Assembly (NCBI GenBank): GCA_010645155.1
Contig: CM021321.1
Span: 4,018,390 to 4,082,389, forward strand
Direction: 5' to 3'
Length of the DNA stretch: 64,000 nucleotides
Origin: Tigriopus japonicus
Lineage: Eukaryota; Arthropoda; Copepoda; Harpacticoida; Harpacticidae
The notes under the pieces were generated by a model that searched no databases, was not told the DNA's origin, and saw nothing but the letters and a program-made list of their open reading frames with translations. Both the position numbers and the translations under genes were made by a program. This document shows, one piece after another, positions 12,399 to 23,600 of the stretch. How positions within the stretch are numbered: the first letter of the stretch is position 1; every line of letters begins with the position of its first letter.

Positions 12399-12757
12399 TT
12401 TATTATTATTATTATTATTATTTTTTTTTTGGGGGGGGGGATTTTTCAATACCGCTGCAAGGAATGGGATTCCCTGTAAAGAGAGTTAATCATTAATATA
12501 ATTTCAATAATTAATGTTCAAATGAAATTTGATCTACCAATGAGTTACTGTAGGCAGATCTATACAACCCTTGTATAGTGGGTTGGTCAGGAATAGTTTT
12601 TAAAAATTTGTCCAATTCTGCCTTAAATGCTGTTAGAGGATCAGCTCCTACATATTCGCGACGAAGGCAAATAGGCAACAACTTGAACAATGAAGGAGCC
12701 CGATAAAGAAGAGAGGAGGACTTCATTGTTCGAACTAGCCTTGATTCCTTAGGATTT
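12399..12757 (-). mobile_element. LINE 3' fragment (CR1/Jockey-like), with a (TTA)n tract at its end
   Basis: Antisense copy of the LINE 3' end. A TTA microsatellite (12399-12420), a T run and a G run mark the A-rich 3' terminus. The conserved 3' UTR block follows, then the last ~72 codons of ORF2 (12511-12726), including YRAPSLFKLLPICLRREYVG. The fragment is cut at about 12757. It shares its tail, and the sequence just outside the tail, with the copy at 49283-49617. Confidence 0.8.
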
Positions 12758-14108
12758 CGTTCAGCTGTGGATTTTTTATAAATCGAATTCCATTCAAGTG
12801 AATGATTTTGTTTTGCTAATATGGATTAAACATTCATTTAAGGATGTCGCTTGCTGAATTTCAGCATTATACGTTCCTCTATTCACGAGAAACAACGTTT
12901 CCAAATTTGCTACAGTTGTAGTATGTACGCGCGGAAGCGAGTGACAAATTGACCCTACAATCGTCCTTTTGGACGATTTTACAGTGTGTACCAAAATCTC
13001 TTGGACACTATTTTTAAACTGAAATAACTTCCGAAGTAAGCATCAGGTTGACTTAAAATTTGGAGACAGGTTTCTTGAGACAATTTAAAAGTTTCATTTT
13101 TTGTTGCCAAACTTCGAAATCTGCTTGACCAATCAAGTTGACAAAAATGGATGAGCTCCAAAGGAGAGTGACAATTCTATTTCCTTTTAATTGAGAGTCA
13201 AGTTTTAAGTTAATTATTGTTGAAAGACATATTCTAGTTTTTATTTTGCTTGGCTTTTATTCTCATGTATTCTTTTTTACTTTTTCAGTCATTGAAATTT
13301 TAATTTACAGGGCGCATAACCTCTGATTTTCAACCTATATGGCAACACTGCTCGGTGTCTTTCGACAAGCCCAGTTGACCAGAGCGTCTTTTCTTAATTC
13401 AACCTTGATGTGATCATCACACAAAATTAGAACATGTTCCAAGTTGGAAGTGTGACATATTTGTAGCTCAAATGCGATGTGACTCACATAAGTGCCGTGA
13501 AAACACTTGTCGTGTAATTGCACCTTAAAGGCGCTGGTGGAGTCAATGCATGAAAGGATGAAAATGGTTGTTAAAATGAAGGGGGATTACACTGGATACT
13601 AATGAAATACACATTGTTAGTTTTTAGGCCATTTATGATCTGTTCTTCATAGGATCACGGCTTTTCTGTCTCACTGCAGTAATCCTTGATTTATTCCTTA
13701 TGGCTTTTTTCAGATTTGTCTCATTTTTTCGTGTCACGTGCTTTTTTGATCTCATCTTTCAATGATATACATTTTTGGGCGTAGATTTTTATGTCATTTT
13801 TGATCATTATTCAATATCACATGCTTTCCGTATCTCATCTGTTATACAATTTTATTCACGTTTAAAGTAAAATAATGATTCCTTTTAAAATCAATGTCGA
13901 AAGTGATAAAGACGCACAAACGCTAAAATTGGCAAACCAATTTTAAAACTAGCAAAATTTTTGAAAAACACCCTTGTAGTGCTTGAACCGAATTTAACTA
14001 GAAATCTGCACCCGTTGGACTAAGTTTTTCAGAGTGGGTCAAAGGATGAAGAAATTTCCTACTAGAGTCATCCGCCAATAATTGAAACTGAAAGCACACA
14101 AGTTCGAT
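12758..14108. other. Intergenic with a small perfect hairpin and a possible mariner-like end
   Basis: A perfect 8-bp stem with a TTTT loop lies at 12959-12978. Directly beside it, CAGTGTGTACCAAAAT (about 12981) resembles the outer end of Tc1/mariner TIRs, but I see no matching second end. Otherwise nothing recognised. Confidence 0.35.
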
Positions 14109-14354
14109 GAAGAATGGACTGCAAAAGATTGTTTTTGTTTTATTTTGTTCTCAAAACTTGGAGAAAAAGTAGTATTGATATTATCTTTTTGAAGAATGGA
14201 CTGCAAAAGATTGTTTTTGTTTTATTTTGTTCTCAAAACTTGGAGAAAAAGTAGTATTGATATTATCTTTTTGAAGAATGGATTGCAAAAGATTGTTTTT
14301 GTTTTATTTTGTTCTCAAAACTTGGAGGAAAAGTAGTATTGATATTATCTTTTT
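14109..14354 (+). repeat. 82-bp tandem repeat, three copies
   Basis: The unit beginning GAAGAATGGA starts at 14109, 14191 and 14273, so the period is exactly 82 bp. The copies are nearly identical: the third has a C-to-T change near its start and a few changes near its end. No coding content is apparent; this is a young tandem duplication. Confidence 0.9.
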
Positions 14355-16642
14355 GGACCAACGACACTAGTCGTTTTTCTTGGAGGTGGCTTAACAACCG
14401 GAAGTTACTAATTATTGCTTTAGCTTTAAGTACACGGTTAGGTGAATTACCTTTTCTGTTGTCAGATTTCCATGCCAATTTGATAAGGATTTTACCAATA
14501 ATTTCAACCAAAAACCATCACAGGTCCATTAACAATACTCAGTCAACATTTGAGGCACTTTAGTTCGTCCAAAACTGATGGTTGACCGTTGCAATCTTCA
14601 AAAATATACGTATCATGGGAACTGCGAGCTGTTGCCGCATGAAATCCACTAGATGGCGCACTTTATGACCGTACTCTGACCTAGAGGAGCCCTAAGATAT
14701 GGGCTTTTCAAGTTTGAACAAATGGCTAGACAATTAAATAAACAAGAAACCCCAAACATCTGTAAGCTATGCACAAAAGGTAAAAGAGCCTACTAAATAT
14801 TGAGAGTCATTTAGTACCAGCATGCACTCCATGTTTTGAACTGAGAGTGTATACCAGAACAATTGAAACAACAAAGAATTCAGTAATTAGCTTAAGGTTT
14901 AATGAAGATATTGATGCTGCAAAGATACTATTTTAATTCTTTAACAATGATTTGTATGTTGACTGAATTGTCAGGAGTCCAAACGAAAAACCTCCAACAT
15001 TTCATGTTTTGGACAAACTGGACATTTTTTTAGTTTTGCTTCTCGTTCTAGGCTTTGTTGTAATCAATCGAGAACTGGCACAATATTTGAGCTCTGTAGA
15101 CTAATGAGGCTGCACCACAATCATTCCAAAAACTAAGCCAAAAACTTGCATGATCAAAGCTCTTCCAGTCTCTCCAAAATTTTGAAAACAAAACGTACGT
15201 GTAATGAAAAGAAATTATTCCAAGTTTTTGGCTTCTACCTTTTATGTTCAACACTCAATTCGAGTTAGCTTGGTCGAGTAAGTGACATGCAAAAAAGCAC
15301 AACATTGCATTATTTTGATTGCGCTGAAGGGTAGTCAACACCACAAAAACTGGAAACACTAAAAGCGGAGGGCACTTTCCTTCTTTGCCCCGATTCTTAA
15401 AAAGATAAAGAAAAAAAGTCTTTACTACTTTTCATTTCTTTTCCATCTCTTATAGAGGGCGGAACAGGCCCAAAATTAAAAGCTCAATTCAAAAGACTTG
15501 CCCATGTACTTCATTTTTATTTTAAGACGTTGGTTTGACACTTTCGTTGTCTTCGAAGAGTTTTTTAGGACCTTCAATTTTCTTGGACATAGAGCATGTG
15601 TAAGAAATGAGCCAAATTTTACTGATCAAGAAAGTTTGCCATCTTCAGTCAGGTGAATCATCACAAAAATCGTCGTTTCTCTGGTTGTAAAGGACTTATG
15701 ATGTGCTGCAAATGCTCAAGGAATTCCTAAAATCAGAAACCCTCAGTGCTCAGTTGTTTGGTTTACTTTTATGGAAAAAATCAGGTTTCGATTCTGTGCC
15801 TGTTGGAAGGCTTTACTTTTCACTGTTATATTCTTCTTCCATTTGGTATTTAATAGTGTGATCAAAAGCACAGATTTAATTTCATTCTTAGTACATCCTG
15901 TTTCTTGTTTACTGTTTCCTAAAAAACCGATAAAACAATTGATCTACCAAGTTATATTGAATGGTTATATCTTTCATCTATTTTTTCATCTTTTATCTTG
16001 GTTCCCCAAAGGTACAGCTCAGCATATTAAGGCAACCATTGAGACATATCCCTGGCTAAAGTTGAGTCGATATTTCCACATATTATGCTCCATAAAGAAA
16101 TTTTTGAGGACTCTCAGAATCACAATAGTCTTGTCAGATTGCTTAGAGTTTGTCACTTCTGCCCCAAGGACAATAATCAGTGAGGAATGAGAATATGTCC
16201 CCGCGGTTCTCGAGAACACAATGCATACAATTTTCAACCTTCAGTACTCAAAGGAAAATTTGACACATTTGTGACGCACTTGGGAACGTTTTAATGTAAA
16301 GGCTTAACATTGTTTCGATAAAACATGCTCGAAGTGAATGTAGGACTATCGATATTGAGAAATCCCTATGGTCAAGCGGTTGATATGAAGGTGACACGAT
16401 TGGCCATCAATACATGAGAAAAGATCAAGATCTCGCCGAAGTTGGGTTCACGAAATCTCAGGGACAAAGACATTAACAGCAACATTTTGGGAGGGCAAAT
16501 GTGAGTAGAAAGCGATTGATTTGAGCAACAAAACAGTGTGACATGACTGACTTTCACCATGGGCATCAATGCACACGCATTCACAGACGCAAGCACTCAA
16601 TCGTGACGTCCAAACTCGCCGAAGCAAAGGAATTTCGAAAAA
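14355..16642. other. Intergenic, no supported gene
   Basis: The longest open frame (15771-16190 plus) has no recognisable domain, and I treat it as chance. The right part, next to 16643, includes the 3' flank of the repeat-protein paralogue; I see no clear polyadenylation signal. Confidence 0.5.
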
Positions 16643-18415
16643 TTACACCAGGACATCGTTGTAGTTATGCTCATGATCGACGGCGTAAACCGGGCCGGTC
16701 ATTTCCCCAGGGACCGCCTGTTTCGGCTCATAGGGGTTAAATTGATGGTGTTGGGTAGCTGGGTACACCGGGGCATTGATGGGAAGATCTGGGTGGACTC
16801 GTTCCGGAACCACATTGAATTTATTATTCGAATCTACGCCTTTGAAGACTGGCCCAACCATGGCGAGTTGTCCCTCGACCCGTTTGGTTTCTGGGTTATA
16901 GTGATTGGACGATTCCACGTTGGGATAGGCTGGCCCACACATTAAGGGTCGATCTTCCGTTCGTTTTGGAACCACATTGAAGTGGTTAGAAGGGTCAGCT
17001 GGATAAACTGGCCCATTGACTTGGTGAATGCGTTCGCTCTTGTTGGGAATCACTCCATAGTTGTGGCTCTCTTGGATCCCAGGGTACTTGGGAGAGGTCA
17101 TTTCTGGGTGTGACTCGGGCTTCTCGTGCTCCGGATTGTATTGGTTGGAAGAATCGACTCCAGGATAGATAGGAGCACACATTGGTTTGTCGAAGGGTAC
17201 TTTCTTTTCATCTGGGTTGTATTTATTGCTTGATTCGACTCCTGGGAACACAGGACCAGCCATGAGCTTCTCCATTCGAACGCGTTCCTCTTGGGGATGG
17301 TATTGACTGTGATCTTCCACGCCAGGATATTTGGGTCCACACATCAGGGCATCATTTTTGACCAACTCCATCTTGGGGGTGTATTTGATCTGATCATCTA
17401 CATTGGGTCTTCTTGGGAACGAGTGAATCAATTCTCCTGGGACTTTGGCGTCATTGGGAGCGTACTTATTATGGGCATCCACCCCTGGGTAGACTGGGGA
17501 CGTCAAAATTGGGACACTCTTATCCTTGTCCGGGACTGGCGAGTACTTATTGGATTCCTCAATATTGCCATATTTAGGTCCAGCCATCATTGGGCCAAGA
17601 CCGGGGATAGGTTCCGGTTTGGGGGCATATTTATTGGATGACTCCACTCCTGGATAGACAGGTCCGGACATTGGTTTATCTGGCGAGGGGATATTGCTCT
17701 CTTGTGGAGCATATTGGTTGTTCCCTTCAACATTTTTATATTTTGGACCACTCATGACCAACTCTCCTTGGACCTTGGGTTCCACTGGGGCGTATTTATT
17801 GGCAGCTTCTACGTTGGGGAAAACTGGACCGGCCATTAATTTGGTCGATTGTACCTTCTCCGTTTGGGGATTATATTTGTTGCTTTCCTCAATGCCTCGA
17901 TACTTGGGCGAAGTCATGGCAAGTTCTCCATAAACCCGGGCAGGTTCAGGATTGTATTTATTATTTGATTCCACCCCTTGAAAAACCGGTCCAGCCATGG
18001 TGAGTGTTCCCTCTACCTTCTTCTCGTTGGGTGAGAAATGGTTCTTATTATCCACATTGGGCAGCTTTGGATAGGTCATGACCGGATCGTTGTGGACTCG
18101 TTTCTCCACAATGGAAAACTTATTCTCAGATTGAACCCCCGGGTAAACGGGTCCGGCGAATTCCTCCATGTTTGTACTCTGAGCTTTGGCAGGTACGGGT
18201 CCATAATGATGGGAGTAATCGATATTGGGGAGCTTTGGGCCACACATCAGTTGCTCACTGGGTTTGATATCGACATCCGGGCAGTATTGGCTGTGATGTT
18301 GAATATTGATGCCTCGATAATGAGGTGGGGCCATAACCCTCTCAGTCTCGACCTTGGGCCCCTTCATGGGCACATAGCAATTCGAAGTGGAGGGAGGAAC
18401 CTTGCGAAGAACCAT
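16643..18415 (-). CDS. Intronless paralogue of the giant repeat protein (class A modules only), 590 aa
   Basis: A single open frame starts at the ATG at 18415 (A at -3, G at +4); an in-frame TGA lies only 27 bp upstream, so the start is well fixed unless there is an upstream splice. It encodes about 21 modules of 27-29 residues, for example MAGPVFPGVESSNKYNP. It has no signal peptide or membrane segment and is rich in Pro, Lys, Asn and Tyr. The order of distinctive modules (PHYRGINI, DYSHHYGPVP, PRRPxVDDxIKY, ESHxYGV, PADxxNxF/YN) is the same as in the class A block of the gene at 1-7385. Relative to that block it carries seven extra modules, and it ends where the other protein changes to class B modules. 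Probably a segmental or retro-duplication; role unknown, presumably related. Confidence 0.88.
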   Translation of the reverse strand: MVLRKVPPSTSNCYVPMKGPKVETERVMAPPHYRGINIQHHSQYCPDVDIKPSEQLMCGPKLPNIDYSHHYGPVPAKAQSTNMEEFAGPVYPGVQSENKFSIVEKRVHNDPVMTYPKLPNVDNKNHFSPNEKKVEGTLTMAGPVFQGVESNNKYNPEPARVYGELAMTSPKYRGIEESNKYNPQTEKVQSTKLMAGPVFPNVEAANKYAPVEPKVQGELVMSGPKYKNVEGNNQYAPQESNIPSPDKPMSGPVYPGVESSNKYAPKPEPIPGLGPMMAGPKYGNIEESNKYSPVPDKDKSVPILTSPVYPGVDAHNKYAPNDAKVPGELIHSFPRRPNVDDQIKYTPKMELVKNDALMCGPKYPGVEDHSQYHPQEERVRMEKLMAGPVFPGVESSNKYNPDEKKVPFDKPMCAPIYPGVDSSNQYNPEHEKPESHPEMTSPKYPGIQESHNYGVIPNKSERIHQVNGPVYPADPSNHFNVVPKRTEDRPLMCGPAYPNVESSNHYNPETKRVEGQLAMVGPVFKGVDSNNKFNVVPERVHPDLPINAPVYPATQHHQFNPYEPKQAVPGEMTGPVYAVDHEHNYNDVLV

Positions 18416-20665
18416 GTTGAAGTCGAAGCGGATCAATGTTCAGTGTCCCTTCCCCGCTCTTGATTTTAAGACTACTTCAGAGGGAGAAAATGCACTTTGA
18501 CATTGGCATTTCACCAATATTACAATTATCACGGCGTACTAGAAGGACATGGCGGGCTTTGCGCCTGGCCTTCGCCGGTCGGTCGGGTCGAACTTTCATG
18601 TGAATGCCGATTATCCTTATGAGAATGTTCTCCTCTGTTCTATGACAGTTGTTGAGCCAGGCCTACGGAATGTAGTATGTAAATTAGTTGGGGATTGGGC
18701 AGGTGTTTCCACTTCCTCATGATTGAGGAGAAAGTTGGAGGTTAGATCGCACTTCCTAATACAGTACACGTGAATATTTTCGTCCAGAAAGAATTTGAAT
18801 TTCGACCATGATTAATCTTTTTTACCTCCCCGACAGAGGTAAGTTTAAAGACCTGAGCCTATCCCGTTTTTACAGCTTTCTTATTGAGTGCAATTTCAAG
18901 GACAAAGGATGCTTTCTTCCCATGACCTTCGAGGACAGACTTTCGAAGGCAAATTCTTTCATAAATGGGGGCTCGTGCACGTCATTGGAATTCAATTACA
19001 AAGGAAATGCATGACAATGGTGTCCCGTCATTCACCATGGAACGTTTTGCTTAAAACTATGTTCAGACAATTCCAACAAGATAGGATATCTTTTTGATAG
19101 TGTCGTAAAATTGTTTGTTTGGAACTAAATCTTAAGGAACCGTCCAATTTTAGATATACACGTAAATATAATTAGGATATTGATCCTTTACCATTAGTCA
19201 GGAACTTTACCTTGAAAATTAAATGCGCTCTTTTTGAGATCAAACAACATTTACTACAAAGGTATCGATTATGAAAATCCAAAAACGTGTACGGCAAGTT
19301 CAATTATAATTGGATAAAAAGTGCTTTTTTTTTTGATTTGTTCCGTTAAACTTCTATCAAACTTCAAAATCAAANNNNNNNNNNNNNNNNNNNNNNNNNN
19401 NNNNNNNNNNNNNNNNNNNNNNNNNNNNNNNNNNNNNNNNNNNNNNNNNNNNNNNNNNNNNNNNNNNNNNNNNNNNNNNNNNNNNNNNNNNNNNNNNNNN
19501 NNNNNNNNNNNNNNNNNNNNNNATAGGGGATTTTACTTAAAAAGATATGTAGATTTATGTCAAAAACATTCTAAATTTGTGTCCAAGGAACTAAAGAAGA
19601 GTGACCTTTTCTACCCGGAAAATTAACGAATAGTTTTTCTTGTGCGTTTTCAATGAAGAAAAAAGCTACTTGAAATATGCAAAGAATTTACTATGCCGAC
19701 CCGTTTCCACTTAAAGATGCGTATTTTGTCGGTGTCATAAGTCAACAATTAGAAAATTCTATATTATTGTTACGGAAAACAATCTTCAAATTTTACTAGT
19801 TTAGATTGATCTCAATGAAAGTATCAACCTGTTCCTTACACGAATTGAATCAGGTACGTTGGTAATGGAACAGGTAAAGGATGAAAACATATGCATTGAG
19901 ATGTCTTTCTCTACTGTATACATCTTTTAGTACACCCTTCGACTTTGAGGTTACAAGTTTGTCCACTCATAAAAAAAGTTGCCGATCACCAATCACTAAT
20001 ATTAAATTAGACATTGAAGAAAAACTTAAGCGGTAAATAATTAAATCATCCACGAACTGTGCCTGTGCATGTTGAATGGCTTGGGATATTTTTGAACTTA
20101 CAGAACTCAGAAAATTGTTCTGATACCTCGACCTCTTCTGGCGAGAAATTTTACGTGGCATTTTAAGGACCACCAGCACTAAAACTCCCAAATCATTGCT
20201 TTAAATCACCCTTTTTCCGACATTTATCGTGTCTTCTCGGTACTTTTTCAACTTCATTTTAACACAAAGTTGCAAGGAAACGATTTCACACAATTTGCTT
20301 TGTAAAATAGGAGAAAAGTTGTTTCCTATTGGATCATGAGTCCAAATAATGCCAAGATGTATTTGGATACCTTGATTCAAACTTTATAAGCCATTTGAAA
20401 CAATTGGGAACGAAAGGTGAGAAAATAAGCTATTGTCAGATCTAAAATACTGCGGAACATTTGATATTTTTACAAACAAACACGTCGTTCAAAAGTCGTT
20501 TCAAAGATACCGTTTATTGCTAATTAGCCTGACCATGTCAAAGAAACCGAAAAAAATCTCCCCTCCCCATTAATTTGCATTGGAATTTGAATGATGAAGT
20601 GCGAACAATGGAAAAGAAATAAGTCTTAAACGAAGTAAACTCTCGTTTATGTTCCAACTTCAAAA
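18416..20665. other. Intergenic, contains a 148-bp assembly gap
   Basis: N bases occupy 19375-19522. No gene-like open frame with splice context is visible on either side. The segment holds the upstream region of the 16643-18415 gene and the 3' flank of the DEG/ENaC-like gene that ends at 20666. Confidence 0.6.
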
Positions 20666-23600
20666 TCAAATTTGATATTCAATCGCTCTCAGGATCAATG
20701 TTCGAAAGGCCCCCAATCCATGTAATAAGGACATACCAGTCAGAATACCAGAATATCCACCAACATCCGATGCAAATCTCAAAAACGAATAGGCGAATTT
20801 TTCTTCATGCTTCAGAATATAGGGCATGAAATACAAGAACTGCTCACTTCTATTCGGTAACAATCGGGCTCTAATTTCATCATTACTTTTGCCCAGGATA
20901 ATTTCCAAGGAGCGACAAGGAGGAATTCCATTCTGAATCTCATCTTCACGTTCCCAGCATGATTTGGATCCATCAAAAAAGTGAATTGGTTGCAATTGAG
21001 TATCTTGGAACATCACTTGGAATTGGCGGACTCGTCCCGGACTCACTTCATTGGGCATTTGTAAAGACAAATTGGCTTCCAAACGACCGGGGAAATGCAC
21101 GAATAGTTTGATATTGACTTTATCACTAAAAGGGAAGGGATGAAGGTTATTTTTGATGGCGAATATCAGTCTGTATCTTTCCGTCTATAGTTAAGGATTA
21201 ACGTATAAAAACATTCTGGAGAAAGGTCGTGGAGGAGAATTGAACCTAGGAACACTCTCACTATAGGACTCTGCTTTGACCACAATACCACGTCTTCACA
21301 TTGTTCTCTCTGAAGCACAAAAGTTCTAATTTTCCGGAGTCTTTGATTTCGAGATCTTTTCAGTTGGGTAATCGTGCTACCTTGTTTGGGATTTCATCAT
21401 GGGTATTCAATTCGCTTTCTTTCTTTGGAGGTCGTTTCCCAGATCATTTTTTTGAATGGCACTTACAAAAAGGTTGCTTAAGTGAGTTTTAAATCATACC
21501 GCCAGCAGTAGAACAGGGCTGTTGGGTGTGCTGAGTTGCTTGGCCAATTTTGCCAAATCCAATTTTTTGCCATTTAAGCATCCATGAAATGTATCTAAGT
21601 CCTTTGAAATTGGATTTGTTTTTCTTTGCGATAACTCTGCTTACAGGGTTGTCACGAATTAGAGTCCCCTACCAAATCAAGAATCATTCCTGACACATGT
21701 CCTTTGTGGTTACAATGTAATAATACCATTTGAAGAAAGCAGTTTTGAGTATGCTCAGGCAAAAAGCATTAGTGAAATTGATTGACCCGTTATAAAACTA
21801 AGATTTTGTTTTCAAGAACTGCTCCCTCGCTCAAGGACCGCACGCTCTATTATTAAAAAACATCCTTACTTTGAGCGTCAATTAGAAGGACTGATATTGC
21901 CGAAATTCATTTGAAGAAAAAACAAGAGTTCGGTATACACCTGTATTTCTAAATATATTTTGACCTTAAGTTAACTATATCGCTTCCTTAGGTGGCAATT
22001 TATTATTAAAATTTTGGGAGATTTATAATTAAAACAACCCTGTACACCTGGTTAATAACGTGCTCATTTTATTAGCTAGAAAATGAGACACATAAAATTG
22101 TACATAGCCAGGAAGCAACAGTGAAAACTATTTCATATCTATTTAGGGTAACATTTTTAAAATATTGATTTAATTCTTTGGAATCCACAGCACAAATTAG
22201 CATCATTGAATTATTGTTTGGTTCAATATTGCTATGTTAAGTCCTATTTTTGCCATCAGGACAAGGCTTCCTAATGTTTTTTCATTCAATCACCCTGAAA
22301 ATGAATTTAGTGTTTTATTGACTCAATGAGGAAAGTTAAGTAAACATCAGCTGGACCTGTTTGTTTACCCCTTAGCTCGGTCGTGGCCTCTGGGGACTCA
22401 TTGCTTCACTAAAATTCTGCAATCGTATCTACTTCTCGCTCGTTTGTCGCAAAGCAACTGGCAGTTCGAAATTTTTGATCGAGCGCAGATTAGAAAACAA
22501 CAATGCACCACAAAAGTGCGGCGCAAGACTCAGGGGCACATAATCTGCAACCTTTTTCTCACTTGTCTTCTCCCATTGCAGCCAAGGTATCTTTACGTGA
22601 AATGTCGATTGTTTTTACGAACAGAGAATCATTGAATGGATCTTTAAATGGGAAACTAACGGCCATGTTTTAATGCTGGCGGTATGATTCAAATTGCTCA
22701 CTTGACAAACCATTTTGCAAATACCATTGAGCCGTTCAAAAAAGATTTAATCATGCAGTACCTCAACACGGATTCATCCCCTCGTATCCTTAGACAATAT
22801 TTGTGTCTTTTTAATTTTATTTTGTAAAAGAAATTCTTTGATGCAATTTTGACTGGAATATTCGTCACTTTACTAATTTGAACCTATTAACTTTGAACCC
22901 GAACTTGATGATATTTACTTACTATCGCATCCGAATATAATAGAGTCCCAACTTTTGATGCAGGTCGGATCTTAGTACCGTCACACATCCTGGCCATCCA
23001 GGTAAATTAGTTGGGCGTAATGCTTGAAAAAGTGTCCCTTTCCTGTAGGATTGAAACGAAATTCCATCCGGTCGAGCTTGGTTATATCTTTCATAAAATA
23101 GTTGAAGGAATTGATCCGGTCTGAGTGTTGTGTCATTCGGGCAAAAGGTAACTTCAGGGAAAACGCCATCCCTTTGGTCAACCACCTTGGTTGAGATATA
23201 TTTCGGATAAGCGAGATAGTTTTCAAAGCATAAATAAACTGCAACAAAAGTACATGAAGAGATTGTTGATAAAATGGCACTGTTCATTTCTTGATTATTT
23301 GCATCTGTTTGATATTGGGTTGTTGGACGTAGGTCTTTAGTAAACAATGTTCTTTTCTATTATCACTCAAGGACCTTTGTCCTAAAAATTATCATAGTTG
23401 CTTCAGTCCGGATCAGCGCTGGATATATGAATTTTCGATTTTTCAATGGCAGGATAAAAGACTACTATGGAGAATTCCGCGTTCAGTGTCCTACTAACCA
23501 ACATCTACATACGCAGGACTCAAATGATCCATTCGTTCTGTTGAGTCTCAACTTATCCACCTGTTACTTCACATCCATCAGTCTTCCTCAGGGGTATCCA

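Noticed and set aside
12959..12978. Rho-independent terminator
   Set aside because: A perfect hairpin, but the context is eukaryotic and no transcript ends here; more likely part of a transposon end.
15771..16190. 139-codon plus-strand open frame
   Set aside because: Hydrophobic by AT-rich composition, with an antisense frame overlapping it. No family resemblance.
1..18415. Nebulin repeats
   Set aside because: Modules are about 26-29 residues, not about 35, and lack the SDxxYK motif. Only the seven-fold grouping is similar.
18416..18436. Start of the 590-aa paralogue at an upstream TTG
   Set aside because: Non-ATG starts are not expected in a nuclear animal gene. The ATG at 18415 has good context and follows an in-frame stop.
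21228..21292. Functional tRNA gene
   Set aside because: Only 65 nt, no proper anticodon arm, imperfect acceptor stem.
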